A stretch of 64,000 bases of DNA from a bacterium. GTDB taxonomy: Bacteria; 4484-113; JAFGCY01. The stretch is taken from the NCBI GenBank assembly GCA_020849855.1, contig JADZFO010000038.1:62001-126000 (forward strand), written 5' to 3'. Positions 8,374 through 15,660 of the stretch are shown here, in pieces. Under the pieces are notes generated by a model. It did not search any database. It saw only the letters and a program-made list of their open reading frames with translations, and was not told where the DNA came from. A program made the position numbers and the translations under genes. Within the stretch, counting starts at the first letter, position 1, and each line of letters begins with the position of its first letter.

Positions 8374-8634
8374 TTGTCCTGGGCAGTGCGGCTGAGCAGC
8401 CACGCGCAGCGCGAGTTTCGAAAGCTACCTCGAGACATACAGCCTCGTATTGAAGCGCTTGTACTCTCGCTTGCTGCTGAACCGCGACCACCCGGTTGCC
8501 TCAAACTATCTGGCACGGCCAACCAGTGGCGTATCAGGCTGGGAGACTACCGTATTAAGTATGAGATCCGCAGCGAAGAGGAGTTGGTCTGGGTGATCTC
8601 TGTTGGTCAGCGCGAAGGTTTCTACGATCGCTAG
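8374..8634 (+). CDS. RelE/ParE-superfamily toxin
   Basis: An 86-residue basic protein with the compact RelE fold signature: HAQREFRKLPRDIQ at the N-terminal helices, LKLSGTANQWRIRLGDYRI in the central sheet, and VISVGQREGFYDR at the C-terminus, where RelE ribonucleases keep Arg and Tyr. RelE members cleave mRNA on the ribosome and ParE members poison gyrase; the RIRLGDYRIKYEI pattern and C-terminal Arg/Tyr favour RelE. The start codon is TTG, 2 nt after the antitoxin stop, so the pair is probably translationally coupled. Confidence 0.82.
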   Translation: MSWAVRLSSHAQREFRKLPRDIQPRIEALVLSLAAEPRPPGCLKLSGTANQWRIRLGDYRIKYEIRSEEELVWVISVGQREGFYDR

Positions 8635-8640
8635 CCGAAG

Positions 8641-9342
8641 CTACCAGCCCACGTCGGCGTAGGCGGCGGCGAGGCTGTCGAAGATCCTCTTGCCGTCGGC
8701 GCTGCCCAGCAGGTCCTCCACCGCGTTTTCCGGGTGCGGCATCAGGCCCAGCACATTGCGGCCCTCGGACAGGATCCCCGCGATGTTCTCAACGCTGCCG
8801 TTGGGATTCGCCGCCGGGGTGATGCGGCCCTGCTCGTCGCAATAGCGGAAGGCCACGCGGCGCTCGTCGTTGAGCTTTTTCAGCAGCTCCGGCGGGGCGA
8901 AGTAGTTGCCGTCCCCGTGCGCCAGCGGCACGCGCAGCACATCGCCAATCGCCATCTCGCGGGTGAAGGGGCTGTTCTCGGTCTGGACCTTCAGGTGCGT
9001 CCAGTCGCAGCGGAACTGCAGGCTGTTGTTGCGCAGCAGCGCCCCCGGCAGCAGCCCGGCCTCAACCAGGATCTGGAAGCCGTTGCAGATACCCAGGGTC
9101 AGGCCGCCGCTCTTCGCGTGCTTGGCCACCGCATCCATCGCCGGGGCGAAGCGCGCCACAGCTCCGGTGCGCAGATAGTCGCCATAGGCAAAGCCGCCCG
9201 GCAGGATCACCAGATCGGCGCCGCCAAGGTTGCTGCTCTCATGCCAGACCGGCACGGCCTCCCAGCCCATCACGTTCTGCGCCATGTACAGCGCGTCGTG
9301 ATCTCTGTTCGTGCCGGGGAAGATGATGACTGCTACTTTCAA
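8641..9342 (-). CDS. purQ: Phosphoribosylformylglycinamidine synthase subunit PurQ
   Basis: Glutaminase subunit of the three-part FGAM synthase (PurS, PurQ, PurL), which supplies ammonia for the fourth step of purine synthesis. 233 residues, normal for the family. The class I amidotransferase nucleophile is in LGICNGFQ and the catalytic His in MPHPENA. The TTG start overlaps the TGA of the upstream four-helix-bundle gene as TTGA, with GAGGGA upstream. purS lies further upstream but is separated from purQ by that inserted gene. No purL is in the window. Confidence 0.95.
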   Translation of the reverse strand: MKVAVIIFPGTNRDHDALYMAQNVMGWEAVPVWHESSNLGGADLVILPGGFAYGDYLRTGAVARFAPAMDAVAKHAKSGGLTLGICNGFQILVEAGLLPGALLRNNSLQFRCDWTHLKVQTENSPFTREMAIGDVLRVPLAHGDGNYFAPPELLKKLNDERRVAFRYCDEQGRITPAANPNGSVENIAGILSEGRNVLGLMPHPENAVEDLLGSADGKRIFDSLAAAYADVGW

Positions 9343-9815
9343 TGCTGTCCCTCGGTATGATGTTGTCCCAGCGGCCCAGCTACTGCAGTCCTGTGTCCTG
9401 AGTCCTGAGTCCTGGCTCGAACAGACGACTTCCCACTCAAAGAGCTGCCGCTTGCTGCATCCAGGGATTGGGCCAGGCGCAGGGTCACGCCAGCAACCTC
9501 ATCGGCTTGCTTATAGATTCTGGAAAACTCCTTGGAGTCAAGGTGTCCAGTGTCATGTACGACATAAAGCAATGACTGGATTTCAACCGCAGACGCCTTT
9601 GAGACGCGCAGGAAGTATGCGAACTCTTTGTCGGACTTGCGCGCGAAGCCTTCCGCGATGTTTGTCATGGCAGACAAAGCTGCACGGCTAAGCTGGTCCC
9701 TCAGAGCGAATTGCTTGGCCATGCCGGGGCGGGCAATAAGAAGATGCACTGAGTGCGAGAGCGCTCTGGCGAGCTGCCAGGCCTTCAGGTCTTCAAAGCG
9801 ACTAACTCCGGCCAT
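9339..9815 (-). CDS. Four-helix bundle protein (S23/23S rRNA intervening-sequence family)
   Basis: A 158-residue protein whose first 125 residues match the S23/IVP four-helix bundle family: FEDLKAWQLA near the N-terminus, LRDQLSRAALSAMTNIAEGF, then FLRVSKASAVEIQSLLY. Such proteins are encoded in intervening sequences of 23S rRNA and elsewhere; the molecular role is not established. The last 25 residues are unlike the family and come from reading through one arm of a flanking inverted repeat. GAGGAA lies before the ATG. It sits between purS and purQ and its stop overlaps the purQ start, so it now shares the operon. Confidence 0.85.
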   Translation of the reverse strand: MAGVSRFEDLKAWQLARALSHSVHLLIARPGMAKQFALRDQLSRAALSAMTNIAEGFARKSDKEFAYFLRVSKASAVEIQSLLYVVHDTGHLDSKEFSRIYKQADEVAGVTLRLAQSLDAASGSSLSGKSSVRARTQDSGHRTAVAGPLGQHHTEGQH

Positions 9816-9876
9816 CTTTTCTATTTCCTCGAGATGAGCCTCTGCTATCCAGGACTCAGGACACAGGACTCAGGAC
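9388..9876. repeat. 28-bp inverted repeats bracketing the four-helix bundle gene
   Basis: The left arm (9388-9415) is built of GTCCTG(A/T) units ending in CCTGG. The right arm (9849-9876) is its reverse complement with two mismatches, built of CCAGGACTCAGGAC units. Between them lies almost the whole four-helix bundle gene. The same GGACTCAGGAC words appear as an inverted pair inside the 3' end of nuoC (50235-50348). Confidence 0.8.
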
Positions 9877-9910
9877 GGTCTGGCAGGACGCGGGACGCAG
9901 GGCACTCTCC

Positions 9911-10165
9911 CTAAGCCTCCGTGGACACCTTCAAGGTGTAATCCTCAGTGATGGGATTGGCAAGCAGCTTTTCGCACATTGTGCGCGCCGCCTGCTCAGC
10001 AGCAGAGCTGTCCGGCGCGGTCAGTTTCAGGATCAGGTATTTACCTACCTTGACCTCATTGACGCCCTCAAAGCCCAGATGGCCGAGCGCGCTGAGCACG
10101 GCGTCGCCCTGGGGGTCGAGGATGTCGGCGCGGGGTCGGATATAGACTTCACAAACGAAGTTCAT
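9911..10165 (-). CDS. purS: Phosphoribosylformylglycinamidine synthase subunit PurS
   Basis: Small structural subunit of FGAM synthase that bridges PurQ and PurL. 84 residues, the normal size. The family pattern is clear: VYIRPRADILDPQGDAVLSA, then LGFEGVNEVKVGKYLIL, then a C-terminal helix ending CEKLLANPITEDY. It is the first gene of the minus-strand purS-[four-helix bundle]-purQ unit. Confidence 0.93.
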   Translation of the reverse strand: MNFVCEVYIRPRADILDPQGDAVLSALGHLGFEGVNEVKVGKYLILKLTAPDSSAAEQAARTMCEKLLANPITEDYTLKVSTEA

Positions 10166-10242
10166 GGCGGGGTATTTTAGCGCGGGAAGAAGCCAGCGCT
10201 TTTACAGGCTTCGCGCGGGTATGGGTGCGGAGGGGCTAAGAA

Positions 10243-10351
10243 CCGGAGCGCAGACATCCATGTCTGCATTCTTTAAAGCAGAGGCATTGTCGCAAAGCAA
10301 GGGAAGTGGCGAGAGCTTCACGGAATGCAGACATGGATGTCTGCGCTCCGG
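10243..10351. repeat. 29-bp inverted pair, each arm itself a hairpin
   Basis: The left arm (10243-10271) and right arm (10323-10351) are exact reverse complements over 29 nt. Each arm contains GCAGACAT-CC-ATGTCTGC, so it can also fold on its own, and each ends in CCGGAGC / GCTCCGG. The 51 nt between them look non-coding. This is the GGAGC hairpin family of the arrays at 12599 and 28914, here as one inverted pair. Confidence 0.8.
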
Positions 10352-10396
10352 CAGCTAGCAGCGTGTTCGAAACGCGCTCCGGCAGGCAGGAGCGGC

Positions 10397-10933
10397 CTAG
10401 GCCGGCGGGTCGATCTCAAACAGCACGTCGCCGGCCTGCACGCTGTCGCCAACCTTCACGTTGACCGCCTTCACCGTGCCCTCCACCGTGCTTTGCAGCT
10501 CGTTCTCCATCTTCATCGCTTCCAGCACCATCACGATCTGGCCCATCTCGATCGGGTCGCCCACCTTGATCGAGAGGCCCAGGATCTTGCCGGGCATCGG
10601 GCTTTGCATCTTCGTGTCGCCGCCGCCGCCGCCGTGGCCGTGGCCGAACTCCTCCAGCAGGCGCTCCAGCTGCTCCTGCTGCGGGTTCTTCAGGTCCGCC
10701 CTGAAGGTGCGGTTGTCGTGCACCACCTCCACAATGCGGCCCTTCTCCTGGTGGAACTCATAGAAGCCCACCTGGTCGTTGATCGCCAGGGTCAGGCTGC
10801 CGGGCTTGCGCTCGATCAGCTCCAGGCGCACCTCACGGCCGCCGAGCTCGGCGATGAACCAGCCCTCGCGCTCGGGGTGGACCCGAAGCTCGACTTCCAG
10901 GCACTCATCATTGATGCAGGTAAAGATCTTCAT
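10397..10933 (-). CDS. accB: Biotin carboxyl carrier protein (acyl-CoA or pyruvate carboxylase carrier)
   Basis: Carries the carboxybiotin arm between the biotin carboxylase and a carboxyltransferase. From the ATG at 10933 (preceded by GAGAAAG) the protein has 178 residues. The C-terminal biotinyl domain has VLEAMKMENEL with the biotin-accepting Lys, and MPGKILGLSIKVGD typical of the lipoyl/biotinyl fold. A His/Gly linker (GHGHGGGGGD) precedes it. The N-terminal 100 residues resemble the carrier-linked domain of propionyl/acetyl-CoA carboxylases rather than E. coli AccB. It is cotranscribed with the carboxylase gene upstream. No carboxyltransferase is in the window, so the final substrate is open. 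Confidence 0.88.
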   Translation of the reverse strand: MKIFTCINDECLEVELRVHPEREGWFIAELGGREVRLELIERKPGSLTLAINDQVGFYEFHQEKGRIVEVVHDNRTFRADLKNPQQEQLERLLEEFGHGHGGGGGDTKMQSPMPGKILGLSIKVGDPIEMGQIVMVLEAMKMENELQSTVEGTVKAVNVKVGDSVQAGDVLFEIDPPA

Positions 10934-10945
10934 ACTTTCTCTTGT

Positions 10946-11007
10946 TGGGGCCGCAGAAATGCCGCCCGCTTTCGGCATGCCAGAAGGGCCGCATTTCTGC
11001 GGCCCCT
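10946..11007. repeat. Inverted repeat between accC and accB
   Basis: GGGGCCGCAGAAATG (10946-10960) and CATTTCTGCGGCCCC (10993-11007) are exact reverse complements. The right arm is followed by TACAA, the tail of the CCCCTACA hairpin family. It fills most of the accC-accB gap. Confidence 0.7.
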
Positions 11008-11011
11008 ACAA

Positions 11012-12541
11012 CTATCGCGGCAGGTAACTCGTCGCCCCCAGGCGGCCGACGATGGACCAGCGCCGGCCAGCCTCGCGGTCAGCGGCCTGGTTGCTCTTGA
11101 TCAGGGCCGTGCGCTCCAGGAAGTACTCCAGCGCGGCGGCCAGGGCAATGTGCTCAATATTGGCGTGCTCGCCGGGGCTGCGCACCATGTTCGCCACCGA
11201 CTCATCCGAGAAATGCTCCTCGATAAAGCCGGTGTGGAAGTCCCCGCCGGTGAAGACCGGGTGCTCGAACACATAGCGGTGGAAGGGGATCGTCGTCCGC
11301 ACGCCGGTGATGATGTACTCGCTCAGCGCGCGGCGCATCTTCAGGATCGCGTCCTCGCGGTCGCGGCCATAGCAGATCAGCTTGGCCACCATGCTGTCAT
11401 AGTGGCTGGGGATCGTGAAGCCCTCATAGGCGCAGGAGTCCAGGCGCACGCCACCGCCCGCCGGCGGGATATAGCGGTTGATCCGCCCCAGCGCCGGCAC
11501 GAAGCCCTTCAGCGGGTCCTCGGCGTTGATGCGCGCCTCGATGGCCCAGCCGCGCAGCTGCACGTCCTCCTGCTTCACCGACAGCGGCATCCCCGCCGCC
11601 ACGCGGATCTGCTCGCGCACCAGGTCCACGAAGCTCACCAGTTCGGTCACCGGGTGCTCCACCTGCAGGCGCGTGTTCATCTCCATGAAGTAGTAGCGCC
11701 CCTGCTTGTCCAGCAGGAACTCCACCGTGCCGGCGTTGTAATAGCCGGCGGCCTTGGCCAGGCGCACCGCCACGCTGCCCATCTCTTCGCGCAGCTCGGG
11801 GGTCAGCGCCGGGCTGGGCGCTTCCTCAATCAGCTTCTGATGGCGGCGCTGGATGGAGCAGTCGCGCTCGCCCAGGTGGATCACATTGCCGTGGCGGTCG
11901 CCCATCACCTGGAACTCGATGTGCTTGGGCTGCTCCACATAGCGCTCGATGAAGATGCTGTCGTCGCCGAAGGCGCCGCGGGCCTCGTTCTTGCAGCTTT
12001 GCAGCAGGCGCGCCAGGTCGTCCATCTTGCGCACCACGCGCATGCCGCGTCCGCCGCCGCCCGCCGCGGCCTTGAAGATGATCGGGAAGCCGATCTCCCT
12101 GGCCAGCTCCACCGCCTGGGCCTCATCCACCGGGCCGTCGGAGCCGGGGATCAGGGGGATGTTGGCGCTGCGGGCGATCTCCTTGGCCTTGACCTTGTTG
12201 CCAAGGTCCAGGATGGCCTGCGGGCTGGGCCCGATAAAGGTGATCCCGTTGTCCGAGCAGGCCTGCGCGAAGGCGGGGTTCTCGGACAGGAATCCATAGC
12301 CCGGGTGCACGGCGTCAACCTTGAACTTCTTGCAGATCGAAAGGATCAGCGGGATGTTCAGATAGGTCTCGGCGGGCGTGGCGCCGGGCAGTTCCTCGGC
12401 GAAGTTCGCCAGGACGATATGCAGGGCGTTGGCATCCGCCTCGCTGTAGATCGCTACGCTCTCGATGCCCATCTCGCGGCAGGTGCGGATGATCCGCACT
12501 GCGATCTCGCCGCGGTTGGCCACCAGAATGCGCTTAAACAT
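11012..12541 (-). CDS. accC: Biotin carboxylase
   Basis: ATP-grasp enzyme that carboxylates biotin on the carrier protein. 509 residues, slightly longer than E. coli AccC. Seen: the N-terminal KRILVANRGEIA, HPGYGFLSEN, the glycine-rich ATP loop AAAGGGGRGMRVV, the catalytic ERDCSIQRRHQK, and EMNTRLQVEHPVTE with metal-binding Glu and catalytic residues. The C-terminal 50 residues extend beyond the usual end. The downstream biotinyl protein is its partner. Confidence 0.95.
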   Translation of the reverse strand: MFKRILVANRGEIAVRIIRTCREMGIESVAIYSEADANALHIVLANFAEELPGATPAETYLNIPLILSICKKFKVDAVHPGYGFLSENPAFAQACSDNGITFIGPSPQAILDLGNKVKAKEIARSANIPLIPGSDGPVDEAQAVELAREIGFPIIFKAAAGGGGRGMRVVRKMDDLARLLQSCKNEARGAFGDDSIFIERYVEQPKHIEFQVMGDRHGNVIHLGERDCSIQRRHQKLIEEAPSPALTPELREEMGSVAVRLAKAAGYYNAGTVEFLLDKQGRYYFMEMNTRLQVEHPVTELVSFVDLVREQIRVAAGMPLSVKQEDVQLRGWAIEARINAEDPLKGFVPALGRINRYIPPAGGGVRLDSCAYEGFTIPSHYDSMVAKLICYGRDREDAILKMRRALSEYIITGVRTTIPFHRYVFEHPVFTGGDFHTGFIEEHFSDESVANMVRSPGEHANIEHIALAAALEYFLERTALIKSNQAADREAGRRWSIVGRLGATSYLPR

Positions 12542-12598
12542 GCGCTTCCCTCAGCATGGGCCTATTGTACCTGTTGGGCTGCCGGCGCCCTTGCACTC

Positions 12599-12905
12599 GG
12601 ACCGCCGGCTGCCAGCCGGCCTCTTCATGGAGCGCGGGACAATAGTCCCGTATCTTCCGGACCGCCGGCTTTGGCCGGCATTCTTCGCTGGGGAGCGCGG
12701 GACAATTGTCCCGTATCTTGCGGAACGCCGGCTGCAAGCCGGCCCTACCCCCGGAGCGCGGACACCCTGTCCGCATCTTCGCTAGGACCGCAGACTTCAG
12801 TCTGCATCTCTCGGACCGCCGGCTTTAGCCGGCATTCTTCGCTGGGGAGCGCGGGACCTCAGTCTGCATCTTCAATTGGAGCGCGGACACCCTGTCCGCA
12901 TCTTC
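12599..12905. repeat. Array of about ten hairpin units with changing stems
   Basis: About ten units of 27-33 bp stand head to tail. Each begins GGA(G/C/A)CGC, has a short palindrome and ends (A/T)TCTTC or similar. The palindromes differ but remain self-complementary: GCCGGCT/AGCCGGC (12604, 12727, 12818), CGGGAC/GTCCCG (12635, 12698), GCGGACA/TGTCCGC (12758, 12883), GCAGACT/AGTCTGC (12790). One unit at about 12847 is a mismatched hybrid (GCGGGAC with GTCTGC). It occupies the whole gap between accC and the next ORF. Confidence 0.85.
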
Positions 12906-12919
12906 TCCCCCCCGCGCGT

Positions 12920-12925
12920 TACAAT
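12920..12925 (+). promoter_or_regulatory. Possible -10 box TACAAT
   Basis: TACAAT lies 8 nt before the ATG at 12934, directly after the hairpin array. The spacing is the same as at other leaderless starts in this window. Confidence 0.3.
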
Positions 12926-12933
12926 CCCCCCAG

Positions 12934-13923
12934 ATGTCCACTGCCCAGCTCAGCCGGCAGCTACTCACCAGAGGCCGCGCCTCGCAGCTCTCCGCGCGGA
13001 AGGTCGCGGCTGCGCCGCGCGCTGGGAACGCCGGCTGCCAGCCGGCCTCTTCTCACAGTAGCAGCGCGGCCCTGTCCGCGCGTTCTCCGGCATTCAGTGT
13101 TCGCCAGCTGCAAGCCGGCGCTACCCCCTGGCACCTCGGCATCCAGTCCGGCCCGCAGCTGTTGGTGCAACGCGCTGCCGGGCCCAAAGGACTCCTTTGG
13201 CCGGCGTCGACAGGCCGCGTTGAGCTTGCGAAACGCGGAAGCTCCGCAGGCCGCTTCAGCTTCATCGGCACCGTCGCCGCGACCGACATGAGCCGCGCAA
13301 CTGACAGCCGCGAAGCCGGCCGTGTGGGCGTCTTCGGCAGCGCGCTGAGTTATGGCGGCAGCTATGGGCGAGTGACGAACGAGGCGATTGGACGCGATGT
13401 GAATCCGCTGGGGAGAGGAGACGGGAATGCGTACTTAGGTGGTAGTCTAAATTTTGGAGGTATTTATCCGGTCCTGCCCAAGCCAGGCAGCGCAGCTGTT
13501 AGCGCGGGTTGCAGGCAATGCCAGAGTGCAACCTCCGAAGAAGCGGTCATGAACGGCACTGCCGTCAGAGGTAATAGCGTCAACAATGGCTTTGAAGCGC
13601 ACTTCTGGCGTTGTCCTCCAAATTGCGATTTCGTTTATAGAGATGGGCTATTTGTGATTTGCTATTGTCATCAGGGAATCCCACAGCCGAAGCCACCAAT
13701 CTCAGGAGGAGGAGGAGGAGGTGGTGGCCAGCCACCAGGCGGAGGCCCGTGGCCACGGCCCTACCCGGGACCTGGAGCACCACCGGACGGGCCCTCTCCT
13801 TGTGAAAAATGCATGATTGAGTATCTTGCGAGCGACCGATCATATGAGGATTACATGACGATGATTAGGTGCATGGCTGAGTGCCTTGAGGAGGAAATCA
13901 GTGAATCAAGTGGCAATAAATGA
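12934..13923 (+). CDS. Probable RHS-type C-terminal remnant with a Gly/Pro-rich linker and Cys-containing tail
   Basis: A 329-residue frame. Its first 100 or so residues are a read-through of decayed hairpin repeats (CGCCGGCTG..AGCCGGC at about 13026). From about 13270 it looks like real protein: GVFGSALSYGGSYGRV and GRDVNPLGRGDGNAYLGG resemble the segment near the end of RHS-repeat cores. Later come a run of eight Gly (GGGGGGGGQPPGG), a Pro-rich stretch and a tail with CEKC and CMAEC. No signal peptide is visible. GC falls from about 13400 onward. It may be the variable 3' end of an RHS/polymorphic-toxin gene whose 5' part is lost. Confidence 0.4.
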   Translation: MSTAQLSRQLLTRGRASQLSARKVAAAPRAGNAGCQPASSHSSSAALSARSPAFSVRQLQAGATPWHLGIQSGPQLLVQRAAGPKGLLWPASTGRVELAKRGSSAGRFSFIGTVAATDMSRATDSREAGRVGVFGSALSYGGSYGRVTNEAIGRDVNPLGRGDGNAYLGGSLNFGGIYPVLPKPGSAAVSAGCRQCQSATSEEAVMNGTAVRGNSVNNGFEAHFWRCPPNCDFVYRDGLFVICYCHQGIPQPKPPISGGGGGGGGQPPGGGPWPRPYPGPGAPPDGPSPCEKCMIEYLASDRSYEDYMTMIRCMAECLEEEISESSGNK

Positions 13924-14083
13924 TGGCACCTTCGCTTTCTCCACGAGCAAGGCATGAAAGTCGTTTCCCAGTATGGCTAGTCCGGACCACGAGATTGGGC
14001 CAGCAGAACTGCCATTGCTGTAGAGTAGGAAGGTGGTAAGAGTGGATTGAGCATCACATTTAGGGCATTGGAGTCAGGAGAGG

Positions 14084-14638
14084 ATGAGAACAGAAATTTT
14101 CAAACTAACCGCAATTTGGGGAATGCTGGGATTCATAGTGGCCATGGTAGGCTGTCCATCGCGTGAGTCACCGAGTGTAATAGGGAGTACCAACTTTAAG
14201 ACAAAAGTAGATGCCGCACTGAAGGAGCTGAAAGAGAACACACCGGAAGCTTACAGCGTTGTTCAGCAATACCTGGGTCGTATCGAAGAAGGTTTCCCTT
14301 CTCGAGTGTTGGCGCATACGACACCCACCGTTGCCTATGTCAGCGGTGAAGTTGCAAACCACTCAACAGTCTGGCTTGCAGGGGGAATTGCTCATGAAGC
14401 TTACCATTGCAAACTCTACATAGACTATAAGTCGCTGCACGGTGTCCCGGTGCCGGAGAGTGTTTTCGCACAGCGAGAGGCAGAGCAACGATGCAACGCT
14501 TTCCAGCTTGAAGTCCTGCGTGCCCTTAATGCACCCGAGTCTGAAATCAAGTATATGGAGTCGCAGGATGGAACCCATGGAGACCTAAATGGCGATGGGT
14601 GGTCAGATGATAAAGATCGCAAACTGCAGGATTGGTAG
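14084..14638 (+). CDS. Small lipoprotein with an HExxH zinc-protease-like motif
   Basis: 184 residues, preceded by AGGAGAGG directly before the ATG. The N-terminal helix ends VAMVGC, a lipobox. The centre reads AGGIAHEAYHCKLY, whose HEAYH fits the zinc-binding HExxH of gluzincin/metzincin-like peptidases; QREAEQRCNAFQLEV further on supplies a Glu that could be the third ligand. The C-terminus has GDLNGDGWSDDKD, a dockerin-like calcium loop. Base composition is lower in GC than that of the neighbours, and the gene lies between RHS fragments. Activity is not proven. Confidence 0.55.
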   Translation: MRTEIFKLTAIWGMLGFIVAMVGCPSRESPSVIGSTNFKTKVDAALKELKENTPEAYSVVQQYLGRIEEGFPSRVLAHTTPTVAYVSGEVANHSTVWLAGGIAHEAYHCKLYIDYKSLHGVPVPESVFAQREAEQRCNAFQLEVLRALNAPESEIKYMESQDGTHGDLNGDGWSDDKDRKLQDW

Positions 14639-14647
14639 CTGCTCGTT

Positions 14648-15060
14648 ATGCACAGCAATGGCAACACCGTCACTTATGCCTACGACAGCATGGGCCGGGT
14701 GGCCACCCTGACCCCGGCGCAGGGCAGTAACTACCGCACAGAGTACCTCTACAACGAGAACGGTTCTGTCGCCACGGTGAAGATCTATGTCAGCGGCAGC
14801 AACATTGACACGACCTATTCCTACGACACCACCAGCGGTAAGCTGACCCAGCGCAATGATCCGCCGCGCTCCGGGGCCAACATCCGCATCACCTACGGCT
14901 ATGACGCCGCCGGGAGACTGGAGACCGAGACGGTGACGCGCGAGAGCGGCGGGGCGACGAACCTGTACAAGACGACCTATGCCTACAGCTATATCGCCGC
15001 CGGCAGCGGTGGAGGGCACGAGATCCTGCGCACTGAGCAGACTTACTCGGGCGTCCCTAG
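14648..15060 (+). pseudogene. RHS/YD-repeat protein fragment
   Basis: The frame from 14648 gives about 137 residues of YD repeats: VTYAYDSMGRVATLT, TTYSYDTTSGKLTQ and ITYGYDAAGRLETE are successive strands of an RHS/YD beta-cage. Intact RHS proteins have over a thousand residues with many such units. Here the segment starts abruptly after a short non-coding gap and, after about 15055, runs into repeat-derived sequence until a stop at 15139. I read it as the leftover middle of an RHS gene broken by rearrangement. Confidence 0.7.
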
Positions 15061-15352
15061 ACCGGCGAGCGCTTGCGCGAGGCGGCATCTCCGCTGGCGG
15101 CGCAGCCGCATTCCTTCCGTGCGAGGCGCGCAGCGCTGAGCGCGGCCTCCGTTGCTGCGCAGTTCGGAGAGAAGTCATGCCATGGCGGGCGGCGGATGGC
15201 GGATGCGGCGTAGATGCCCGCGCTCCGACAGGAACAAGATGCCGGCTAAAGCCGGCGTTCCGACTGGGAGCGCCCGGCTGGGGGCGCCAGACAGAGTCTG
15301 GCGTGATCCATACGCCAGCCCATGGCTGGTACCTATCGGAGCCGTTCGGGAT

Positions 15353-15418
15353 TTCTTGGTGTCTTTGTGCCTTTGTGGTTGAGGATATATAACCACCAAG
15401 ATACCAAGACACGAAGTG
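15353..15418. repeat. Inverted repeat of CTTTGTGCCTTTGTGG words
   Basis: GTGTCTTTGTGCCTTTGTGG runs into AACCACCAAGATACCAAGAC across an AT-rich centre near 15388, forming an imperfect inverted repeat of about 22 bp per arm. Related ACCACAAAGGCAC words open the direct repeats at 39628 and 41085. Confidence 0.6.
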
Positions 15419-15480
15419 GACTTGTTGGACTTCCCGCGATTTGGTGGACACCAGGAATGCGGGCATGGATGCCTGCGCTC

Positions 15481-15660
15481 CGGTTCTGTAGTTCCGTTTC
15501 GGCAGATAGATCGCGGGCGCGCTCCACGCGCCCCTGCAAGAATGCAGGCATGGCTGCCTGCGCTGCGGTTCTGTAGCTCCGTTTCGGCAGATGGATCGCG
15601 GGCGCGCTCCACGCGCCCCCACAAGAATGCAGGCATGGCTGCCCGCGCTCCGGTTCTGTA
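15481..15660. repeat. 85-bp tandem duplication
   Basis: CGGTTCTGTA occurs at 15481, 15566 and 15651, giving two nearly identical 85-bp units and the start of a third. Each unit contains GGGCGCG-CTCCA-CGCGCCC and a second hairpin GCAGGCATGGCTGCCTGC, so both CCCC and GCTCCG hairpin families are combined in one tandem unit. Confidence 0.75.

Noticed and set aside
12934-13270. N-terminal domain of the RHS-like ORF
   Set aside because: The residues come from decayed GCCGGCT/AGCCGGC hairpins and are unlikely to be a real protein domain.
10325-13291. 988-residue plus-strand ORF
   Set aside because: It is the antisense shadow of accB and accC, rich in His/Gln/Ala from GC-biased codons, and matches no family.
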